DNA from: JAHEKO01 sp965212505
GTDB lineage: Bacteria > Acidobacteriota > Thermoanaerobaculia > Multivoradales > JAHEKO01
DNA length: 64,000 nt
NCBI GenBank assembly: GCA_965212505.1
Contig: OZ243123.1
Coordinates: forward strand, 4,278,001-4,342,000
Direction of reading: 5' to 3'
The notes beneath the pieces are model-generated. The model searched no databases. It worked only from the letters and a program-made list of their open reading frames with translations, and was not told where the DNA came from. Shown piece after piece: positions 1 to 7,153 of the stretch; positions within the stretch are counted from its first letter, which is position 1, and each line of letters opens with the position of its first letter. A program made the position numbers and the translations under genes.

Positions 1-289
1 GCCGGAAGAAGCCACTCTTCTCGCCAACGTAGCCAACATCGGTTCGGTACTCCGTCTTGTTCGGGTGAACCGGGGCACCGTAGACCTCGGTGCCGCCTTC
101 GTCGGGCACCAGCAGGCCGGCCATACAGTTCAGCGCGGTCGTCTTGCCGGCGCCGTTCGGCCCGACGAGCGCCAACACCGTTCCAGGCTCCAGCACGAGG
201 TCCACCGGACCGAGCTCGAAGCCCGGATACCGCTTGGTCAGGCCGCTCAGGCGAGCTGCGGCGGTCGTCTCGGGATGCCGATCGCTCAT
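1..289 (-). CDS. ABC transporter ATP-binding protein (N-terminal part, runs off window)
   Basis: Translating the minus strand from the ATG at 289 gives MSDRHPETTAAARLSGLTKR, then a Walker A motif GPNGAGKTT near residue 45, and the frame leaves the window at base 1. This is the nucleotide-binding subunit of an ABC transporter; the Q-loop, signature and Walker B lie outside. The ATG overlaps the stop of the GntR gene upstream (ATGA), so the two are translationally coupled. YtrA-type GntR repressors commonly sit in front of ABC ATPase and permease genes, so a membrane permease is expected just beyond the left edge. Substrate unknown. Confidence 0.9.
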   Translation of the reverse strand, partial: MSDRHPETTAAARLSGLTKRYPGFELGPVDLVLEPGTVLALVGPNGAGKTTALNCMAGLLVPDEGGTEVYGAPVHPNKTEYRTDVGYVGEKSGFFR

Positions 290-669
290 CTCTTCTCCCC
301 TTTCTCCAACAGCTCTTCGAGGATCTGACGCATGGTGTCCGCGCTCAGTCCGTCCGCCGCAGCGTGAGCGACGCTTCGCTCCAACGCGTCTGTGAATCGC
401 TCCTTGGCCATCTTGTGCTTTCTCCCTTCGGGGATCGGTGCTACCCAGAAGCCCTTGCCGCGACGAGAGCGCAGCAGACCCTCGCGCTCCAGATCGTCAT
501 AGGCCCTCTGTACGGTGATGACGCTCACCCGCTGTTCCTTGGCGAGCCTCCGGATAGAGGGCAAGGGCTCGCCGTCCGACAGATCTTCGGACAGGATCTT
601 CGCCCTGATCTGCCGTGAGACCTGCGCGTACAACGGTTCGTCGGAGAGGTCAGACAGGTGCAGAATCAC
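286..669 (-). CDS. GntR family transcriptional regulator, YtrA subfamily
   Basis: A 127-residue protein with an N-terminal GntR winged helix (about residues 8-75: EPLYAQVSRQIRAKI, then LPSIRRLAKEQRVSVITVQR) and a short helical C-terminus of about 50 residues. That size is characteristic of the YtrA subfamily, which lacks a large effector domain. It probably represses its own operon in response to the substrate or stress handled by the ABC transporter. It starts at a GTG overlapping the stop of the upstream phosphatase gene (GTGA) and ends overlapping the start of the ABC ATPase (ATGA), so the three form a tight operon. Confidence 0.93.
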   Translation of the reverse strand: MILHLSDLSDEPLYAQVSRQIRAKILSEDLSDGEPLPSIRRLAKEQRVSVITVQRAYDDLEREGLLRSRRGKGFWVAPIPEGRKHKMAKERFTDALERSVAHAAADGLSADTMRQILEELLEKGEKR

Positions 670-1733
670 GGTGCCAACTCCCGGGGCGTCAGCATCGCCG
701 CGGTCCAGTCATCTTCCGGCAGCCTTCCGGTGCGTTGTTGGACCCGGTCGAAGAGCCCACTGAGCCACGACGCTCCGGACAGGTCTCCGGTAGAGGGCTC
801 CTCGCCGAGCATCCGTTCGAGAGTCTCGTAGCCGAGCGGCTCCCCATCGGCATCTCGTGCCTCGGGGAGGCCATCGGTCAGCAGAACGAGACGCTCGTCC
901 TCGGCCAGCTCCCAGGTGCGGGAGCTGTACGACGCCTCTAGACGAACACCTAGCGGCAAGCGCGGCCCCGACACCGACAGCGCTCGTGGCCCTTCCTTCG
1001 GGCGTATGAGATACGGGTCGGGTGTCCCAGCGTTGGAGAGCTCTACCGTTCGCTCGGACGGGCGATAACGCGCCAGTGCGAGGGCGACAAACTCTCCGCG
1101 CCCCAGCTCGCCGGCAAGTCGACGGTTGAGACGGGTCAGCGACTCGGCGACGCTGCCCTCGGCGGCGACGAACGGCAGCATCGCTTTGACCGAAGCCATG
1201 ATGAGGCTCGCCGCGAAGCCCTTGCCGGCCACGTCAGCCACCACGATGTCGACGCTCCCGTCCGGATGCCTGAGGACGTCGTAAAAATCGCCGGCCACGA
1301 CACGGGCCGGCAGACAGCGTGCGGCAACCTCCCAGCCGGGACCGCTCAGCTCAGACGGTGGCAGCAGACGACGTTGAACGTCACGGGCCATCTCCAGCTC
1401 GCGCCGCCCAAGCTCTTGTGCCACCAGTTCCTCAAGCTGAAGGCCCTCCACCAGGTCGCGCCGGTGCTCGGAGCCGAGCGTCGCGACCCGGACCTCGTCC
1501 GAGGGCGTGCCCGTCAGAAGCCCATCAGCCACGAGAAGCTCGTAGACGGCCTCGATCGTAGACGGCGCCACCCGATGCTCGCGCGCCAGCTGTCGGTAGC
1601 CAGGCAGCAGCTCGCCCTCGGGCAGCTCGCCGCGGGCGATCAGATCCCGGAGCTTGCGAGCGATCTGCTCGCGAAGCGGCTCCGACCCCTCGGGGGCCAA
1701 ATGGAGAAGCAGCGAGTGCGCATTACTGTCCAT
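666..1733 (-). CDS. GntR winged-helix / PP2C-type (RsbU/SpoIIE-like) serine phosphatase fusion
   Basis: A 355-residue protein with two domains. Residues about 15-85 form a GntR-type winged helix (EPLREQIARKLRDLIARGEL, later GYRQLAREHRV). Residues about 118-350 form a PP2C/SpoIIE phosphatase with RRLLPP at its start and metal-binding aspartates in GDFYDVL (Asp149), VADVAGKG (Asp167), LTDGLPEARD and DDWTAAML. RsbU-type enzymes dephosphorylate anti-sigma-factor antagonists; fusion to a DNA-binding domain is unusual. The open frame reaches 1991, but the ATG at 1733 is chosen because homology begins there. It is the first gene of the GntR/ABC operon and divergent from the gene at 1950. Confidence 0.88.
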   Translation of the reverse strand: MDSNAHSLLLHLAPEGSEPLREQIARKLRDLIARGELPEGELLPGYRQLAREHRVAPSTIEAVYELLVADGLLTGTPSDEVRVATLGSEHRRDLVEGLQLEELVAQELGRRELEMARDVQRRLLPPSELSGPGWEVAARCLPARVVAGDFYDVLRHPDGSVDIVVADVAGKGFAASLIMASVKAMLPFVAAEGSVAESLTRLNRRLAGELGRGEFVALALARYRPSERTVELSNAGTPDPYLIRPKEGPRALSVSGPRLPLGVRLEASYSSRTWELAEDERLVLLTDGLPEARDADGEPLGYETLERMLGEEPSTGDLSGASWLSGLFDRVQQRTGRLPEDDWTAAMLTPRELAP

Positions 1734-1762
1734 AGACAATATATACACCAAACGGCGCAGAA
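1734..1762 (-). promoter_or_regulatory. AT-rich promoter/operator candidate for the GntR-phosphatase operon
   Basis: Directly before the ATG at 1733 the minus strand reads GGTGTATATATTGTCT, an AT-rich stretch in otherwise GC-rich DNA. TATATA or TATATT could be a -10 element only a few bases from the ATG, implying a nearly leaderless mRNA. TGTC-N4-GACA spans the start codon as a small inverted repeat and could be part of a GntR operator. No good -35 is visible. The assignment is inference. Confidence 0.35.
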
Positions 1763-1949
1763 AGTTTTGCCCACATGGAAGCGTCTCCGCGAGCGCCGGC
1801 AGTTGTGAGCAATTCTGAGACGTGGCACTCGCTCGAAACCCGGACCCCCAAGAAGACCGTAGTCTGGTCTGAGCACGCAGGAGTCTCAGAGTCTTCGAAG
1901 AGCTCCCGGCGTGCTCGAGTCGAGCAAGCCGCGCTACTGAGGGAGGTCC

Positions 1950-4016
1950 ATGAAACACATCGACAGCACCGCCCCACCAGCCGAGACCCACACTCCAACG
2001 TCATGGGTCTTCGGCGACTTCACCTTCGCAGTGCTTCCCTTCGCCCTCTCCCGCGACGGCCGACACCTGGCGCTTCGTCCGCAATCTGCACACCTACTGG
2101 AGCTCCTCATCCGGAACCCTGGACGCCTGGTGGATCGAGAGATGATCCGCCAGCACCTTTGGGGCTGCAACACGTTCGTCGATTTCGAGAAGAGCATCAA
2201 CTTCTCGATTCGAGACCTTCGCAAGGTGCTTGGCGACTCGGCAAGGCAACCGACGTTCATCGAAACGGTACACGGGAAAGGGTATCGCTTTGTTTGTCCC
2301 GTGGAAGAGAAGGTAGGAAGCTCCTTCGAGCCACACCGCTCGCCACGCTATCGACGAGCGCTCGCCATCTGCTCTGCAGCCTTGTCGTTCCTGATGATCT
2401 CGGGGTTCCTGTATGCGAGGAGGTCCTCGCCACCCCGCCTGACCTTTGCCACGCCGGCAGACTTCGCAGGCAGTTGGGCTGGAACGGCAAACTTCGGGGG
2501 AGACACCGCGGTGCCGGTCCAGCTGCAAGTGGATCAGACCTCGGGACTTCTCGAGGCGTTCGGAGAGGCTCCCCTAGCCTTCGATGGCCGCTTTTTCCAG
2601 ACAGAACTTCAGGTCCTCGCAGGTGAAGACGCCGGACTCCTTCTGCAAGGTGAGATGGACGGCGAACCGCTCGAGATCGCAGGAGCCGCAGTGGGTGGTG
2701 TCTTCACGGGTGTCATGGCCCGCGGAGGTGGGGAGATCAGGTGCCTCCGTCTCGCCCCTCTCGAGCCGGCCGATCTCGATCGTTTGGTGGGCCTCTACGA
2801 GGGCGACGGCAAGAGCCTCCTGGTGACTTGGCGCGAATACGGCGGCCTGCGGGCCATCGACCTGGAGACCGGGCGGGCCGAGGCGCTCTTCCCGGTGAGC
2901 AGTCGCGCCTTCCTGAGCCTGAACCAGATCGAAACGCTCGACGCGTCCGAGCCGTTCTTCCGGTTCCCGCGAGACTCGGCGGGGGCGATCCAGGCGCTCG
3001 TTCGAGGGGACTGGCGGAGCCCCGAGACACTGCTGCGAAAGGGGGACGTCACCCAACAGCGGGTGCACTTCCTCTCGGGCGAGATCGAACTCGCGGGCAC
3101 CCTCCTGGTGCCGCGCCACGGCACGAGCCTACCCGCCGCGGTTCTAGTTCATGGGTCGGGACCGATCTACCGCAGCGCGCTGATCGAACGCGCGCTGTGG
3201 TTGGTGGAGAACGGATTCGCCGCCTTCGTCTACGACAAACGGGGTACCGGCGCGTCCGAGGGTGATCGCCGGGACGACGACCACGAGATCCTCACCGCGG
3301 ACATAGAAGCCGCGGTCGCCGCCGTGCGCGAGCACCCGGCAGTCGACGCGAACCAGGTAGGCCTCTACGGGCACAGCCAAGCCGGCTTCCTGATCCCTCG
3401 AGTCGCCGCGGCGGATCCACGGTTGGCCTTCGCGGTGGTCGTGAACGGCGGCGGAATTCGCCCCGGAGAGCAGTCGCTCTTCGACAAGAGAAACGACCTC
3501 GAGCGAGCCGGCTACGCAGAGGTAGAACGGCAAGACGCAATCCAGCTCATGCGTGAAATGTTCGCCTACTTTCGCGATCAGGAGGGCGATCGAGCCACGC
3601 TGGAAACAGCGTATCTCAAAGCAAAAGAGGAGCCCTGGTTTCCGCTGACAGACCTACCCGATGTGCCCGGAATCCCCTCCTGGGAAAACCCGCCGAAAGA
3701 GATGGTCGCCTACTCCCGCGAACTCAACTTCGATCCAACGGCCTTTCAGCGGGCCATGCGACAGCCGGTCCTGGTGCTGCTCGCCGAAGAAGATCAAACC
3801 GTGCCCGCCGAGGAGGTCGCCACTCGTTGGCAGGAATCCCTAGAATCGGCCGGCAATCCCATGTTCGAAGTGCGGCTGCTAACCGACGTCGACCACGGCA
3901 TGCGACTGACCTCGGGGCCTCGCCAGGGTCAGCTGAGTCCCGAGTACAAGCGAACCCTCGGCCGTTGGTTGACGGGGTTGTTGCACAGCACCGCAAGAGA
4001 ATCAGAGTCTGGCTAG
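1950..4016 (+). CDS. Membrane protein: OmpR/CadC-type winged helix, TM helix, periplasmic alpha/beta hydrolase
   Basis: A 688-residue protein. Residues about 22-117 are an OmpR/PhoB-like winged-helix DNA-binding domain of the CadC/ToxR type (LRPQSAHLLELLIRNPGRLV, ending HGKGYRFV). A single TM helix follows at about 137-156. After a linker and beta-rich region, residues about 385-680 form an alpha/beta hydrolase of the dienelactone hydrolase/S9-like type with oxyanion motif HGSGP, nucleophile elbow GHSQAG (Ser476), Asp615 in EEDQTVP and His649 in DVDHG. Topology puts the DNA-binding part in the cytoplasm and the enzyme in the periplasm. Starts at ATG after GGGAGGTCC. The catalytic triad looks intact; the substrate is unknown. 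Confidence 0.9.
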   Translation: MKHIDSTAPPAETHTPTSWVFGDFTFAVLPFALSRDGRHLALRPQSAHLLELLIRNPGRLVDREMIRQHLWGCNTFVDFEKSINFSIRDLRKVLGDSARQPTFIETVHGKGYRFVCPVEEKVGSSFEPHRSPRYRRALAICSAALSFLMISGFLYARRSSPPRLTFATPADFAGSWAGTANFGGDTAVPVQLQVDQTSGLLEAFGEAPLAFDGRFFQTELQVLAGEDAGLLLQGEMDGEPLEIAGAAVGGVFTGVMARGGGEIRCLRLAPLEPADLDRLVGLYEGDGKSLLVTWREYGGLRAIDLETGRAEALFPVSSRAFLSLNQIETLDASEPFFRFPRDSAGAIQALVRGDWRSPETLLRKGDVTQQRVHFLSGEIELAGTLLVPRHGTSLPAAVLVHGSGPIYRSALIERALWLVENGFAAFVYDKRGTGASEGDRRDDDHEILTADIEAAVAAVREHPAVDANQVGLYGHSQAGFLIPRVAAADPRLAFAVVVNGGGIRPGEQSLFDKRNDLERAGYAEVERQDAIQLMREMFAYFRDQEGDRATLETAYLKAKEEPWFPLTDLPDVPGIPSWENPPKEMVAYSRELNFDPTAFQRAMRQPVLVLLAEEDQTVPAEEVATRWQESLESAGNPMFEVRLLTDVDHGMRLTSGPRQGQLSPEYKRTLGRWLTGLLHSTARESESG

Positions 4017-4433
4017 AACCGGCGTCTGCTCCGCGCACCCTCCGATCGTCGATCTCGAAGGCACAGCCAAACCGGAGCGCGCTCGCCACGCACTCAGCGG
4101 GGGTCACTGACGACCACGCCTCCCAGCGATTGGCCTAGGAGTCCAAGTTGTCCAGGGAGCTGAGGGTCCCTGTACCGTTGTTCTGAACGTCGGCGACGCT
4201 GTGATCCGGCCAGCGGTTGTTCGCGAGAGCGTTGTCACCGGCAGTCAGGGTGAACCGGTGTTGGCCCCATCGAGGGTGTGGCCCAACAGATCGACCCGGG
4301 AGATTGGAGGCGGTCGCCGTGCGTGCTCTTGGACCCGCTGCATGGCCGTGCCGCCCGCTGCAGGCAGATGTATCGCCACTCCGCCCGTCGGTAGCATCCG
4401 GCCAATGAGCCCGCCTCTGACGCAACCTGAGAC
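4017..4433. other. Intergenic gap with a possible decayed coding remnant
   Basis: No convincing gene lies in this 417-base gap. On the minus strand an open frame (4425 to 4135) ends with protein-like sequence (TLTAGDNALANNRWPDHSVA onwards), while its first half is arginine-rich and unlike a protein. It could be the decayed C-terminus of a secreted protein, but no family is recognised. No terminator hairpin with a T-tract was seen after the gene ending at 4016. Confidence 0.3.
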
Positions 4434-6944
4434 GTGAGACTCTCCAAGCTCTTCACGGTGTGCTGCCTGCTCTGCTTAGCGGCGCAGGCTGCGTCGGCGC
4501 GGTCCGCGAGCCAGCCGTCCAATCTCCGCTACCACCCCATGTCGGATCCCGGCTGGGCCGCCACCGGCATCGCAGGCTCGGACTCGCCACCGGTCTGGTC
4601 GCGCGACGGCGGCGAGGTGATCTTTCAGCAGACTCGCGAGGAGGGGCTCGCTCAGATCTGGGCGGTGCGCCCAGATGGGAGGGGCCTGCGTCGGCTGACC
4701 GACGGCACCTTTCGAGCCGGGCATCCCGATCCGTGTGCAGTCGACAACCGGCTGGTGTTTGTCAGCGACCGGGGCGGCAGCCGCCAAGTCTGGGTGACGG
4801 ATCTCTCTGACGGCGCGACGCGGCAGCTGACCTCGGGCGGAGCCCTCAAGAGCTGGCCGGCGTTCTCGCCGGGCTGCCGAGAGGTGCTCTTCGTCGAGAT
4901 GACCGATCCCGAGAACGGTCGCTACGACCTGCGGGTCGTCGACGTCGATACCGGCGCGGTGCGCACCCTGCTCGAACGCGTACGGTACCTGGGCTGGTCG
5001 CGCTGGGCGGCTGACGGCGAGTGGATTCTCTACTATCGCGAGTTCGAGGGCTTCCCGAATCACCTGTGGCGGATACGCCGAGACGGCTCGGGAGCGGAAC
5101 CGATGAGCGGCGGCGATTCGGGCGACTACTGGGCACCCGACGTCTCACGCGATGGGCAGCGCCTCGTCTACTCGTTCAGCGCCCGCAAGCGGGCGCAGTG
5201 GGGCGGCAACGCCGACCTCTGGTTACAGGATCTCGAGAGCGGCAGCTGCCGACGCTTGGCGGGCGAACGCTGGAATGAGCACGGCGCACGGCTTTCGCCC
5301 GACGGCACGCGGGTCGCCTACTGGGACACACGCTCCGGCTACAACGAGATCTTCGTCATGGATCTGGCCACCGGCGGCACCCGCCAGCTCACCGAGCAAC
5401 CCGATTCGGAGATGACTCGCGTTGCCCGCGAGCAGGGGCTCACAGCGGCTCTCGCTCACGCCCGCGCTCACCCCAACGACACGCTCGCCTCCGAGCGAGC
5501 TCTGACGGTGCTGCTCGAGTCTCGGGCGCGCTCGGCCGAGCCGCCGTCCGTCGAACTCGCGCAGCTGCTCGTCGATCTCTACCCCAACTCCCGGCGCGCG
5601 AGCACCGCTCTCGCTCGCGAGCTGTTCCGCGCCGGGGAGCTGACGGCCGCTGCGAAGCGCTATCTCCAGCTTGCGAGCACCGACGCCGAGGTCACCAGTC
5701 GCCTGGCTGCCCTCGCGCTGCTGGAACAGCTGACCGGCCGCACGACAACCGAGCTGGGCAACGGCCCTCTCCCCGAGGCCGCGGTGAACCGGCTTGGCTA
5801 CACCCTGCTGAACCTGGGGCGACTCGGCGCGGCGGTCGACGTACTGGGTTGGAACGCGCGCTCGCTGCCCGACTCGGCAAACGCCTGGGACAGCCTGGGA
5901 GAGGCTCTCTACTGGTCGGACGAATCGGCGGCCGCCGAGCGCGCCTTCTCGCGCTCCCTCGAACTCGATCCGTCCAACAAAAACGCCGCCAGGTTTCTTC
6001 GCCGGGTGCGCGTCGGCGAGACCCGGCAGATACCGGAGACAGTCCTCTGTCCAGCGACGCCGCCGACAACAGGCCGGGCCATTCCCGAGTGGGCAACCGT
6101 GCTCGAGTGGGCGCCGGATCCGGAGGTCCTCAGCGATCCGGAGCTGCGACGCCGCATCGCGGCCGTCGGGGCGCCGTGGCGTGTCGAACATGAGCCGAGC
6201 GGCGTCGAGATGCTCCTCGTGCCGCCCGGGAGCTATCTACGCGGCGCAGGCCCCAACGACCCCTACGATCGCAAGAACGAGCGCCCACGTCATCGGGTCG
6301 AGATCACGCAGCCCTTCTACCTCGGCCGCTACGAGGTGACCAACGCAGAGATGCGGCGCTTTCGCCCCGAGCACGACAGCGGCGCCTTCTACCGCGCCGA
6401 GCACCTGACTCTCGATGACGACGACATGCCTGCCGTCGACGTCTCGTGGCTCGACGCCACGGCTTTCGCCGACCACTTCGACTTTCGACTGCCGAGCGAG
6501 GCCGAATGGGAGTACGCCGCCCGAGCGGGGGCCGGAGTGCGCTATCCCTGGGGCAACGATCCACAGGCGGGCGAGGGCTGGGGCAACGGCTTCAACGAAG
6601 CCATCAAGATCACCATCCCGGAGATGGATTGGCCCGCCTTCGACTGGGACGACGGTTTTGTCGTGAGCTCCCCAGCGGGCACCTTCCGGCCCAACGCCTG
6701 GGGCTTCTACGACATGTTCGGCAACGCCTGGGAGTGGTGCTTCGACGCCTATGAAGAGAGCGAGTACCTGCGCCACGCCGCCGGTGCGACCGACCCGGTG
6801 GCGGCTAGCAGCGACAAGAGAACACTACGCGGCGGCGGCTGGGGCAACGCGCCGCGGGGCTCGGGCATCCCCTATCGCTTTGGGATGAGCCGAGAGGATC
6901 GTCACGACACCAACGGCTTCCGCGTCGCCCGTGAGATCGACTAA
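4434..6944 (+). CDS. Secreted TolB-like propeller / TPR / FGE-sulfatase-fold protein
   Basis: An 836-residue exported protein. A signal peptide (LFTVCCLLCLAAQAASA) precedes TolB/PD40 beta-propeller repeats at about 40-340 (for example SRDGGEVIFQQT, VSRDGQRLVYSF, LSPDGTRVAYWD). TPR-like helices follow at about 380-540 (ANAWDSLGEALYWSDES). From about residue 590 there is a formylglycine-generating-enzyme (SUMF1) fold: VPPGSYLRGAG, YLGRYEVTNAEMRRF, RLPSEAEWEYAARAG, MFGNAWEWC, LRGGGWGN, TNGFRVARE. The cysteine pair of true FGE, expected after the GGGW motif, is absent, so it is probably a binding or structural version. Start is GTG. A short gene at 10122 shares the DYWxPDVSRDG repeat. Confidence 0.88.
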   Translation: MRLSKLFTVCCLLCLAAQAASARSASQPSNLRYHPMSDPGWAATGIAGSDSPPVWSRDGGEVIFQQTREEGLAQIWAVRPDGRGLRRLTDGTFRAGHPDPCAVDNRLVFVSDRGGSRQVWVTDLSDGATRQLTSGGALKSWPAFSPGCREVLFVEMTDPENGRYDLRVVDVDTGAVRTLLERVRYLGWSRWAADGEWILYYREFEGFPNHLWRIRRDGSGAEPMSGGDSGDYWAPDVSRDGQRLVYSFSARKRAQWGGNADLWLQDLESGSCRRLAGERWNEHGARLSPDGTRVAYWDTRSGYNEIFVMDLATGGTRQLTEQPDSEMTRVAREQGLTAALAHARAHPNDTLASERALTVLLESRARSAEPPSVELAQLLVDLYPNSRRASTALARELFRAGELTAAAKRYLQLASTDAEVTSRLAALALLEQLTGRTTTELGNGPLPEAAVNRLGYTLLNLGRLGAAVDVLGWNARSLPDSANAWDSLGEALYWSDESAAAERAFSRSLELDPSNKNAARFLRRVRVGETRQIPETVLCPATPPTTGRAIPEWATVLEWAPDPEVLSDPELRRRIAAVGAPWRVEHEPSGVEMLLVPPGSYLRGAGPNDPYDRKNERPRHRVEITQPFYLGRYEVTNAEMRRFRPEHDSGAFYRAEHLTLDDDDMPAVDVSWLDATAFADHFDFRLPSEAEWEYAARAGAGVRYPWGNDPQAGEGWGNGFNEAIKITIPEMDWPAFDWDDGFVVSSPAGTFRPNAWGFYDMFGNAWEWCFDAYEESEYLRHAAGATDPVAASSDKRTLRGGGWGNAPRGSGIPYRFGMSREDRHDTNGFRVAREID

Positions 6945-7153
6945 CCTCGAACCGGCTCGAGCGCGAGTCGCAACCCCGGGAAGAGGCTTGCTCCCAGCCA
7001 CTACAGAAGCAGGTTGAACGATTCGGTCGACCCAGGGGCTCTCGTAGGGCCTGCGCTCGATCGGACAGCGCACGAGTGTCGACGTTGAGCGCCGCAGGGC
7101 ATACGAGCTGAGCGCAGCCGCGATGCGGTACATTCGCCGCTTCTGGAGGACAA

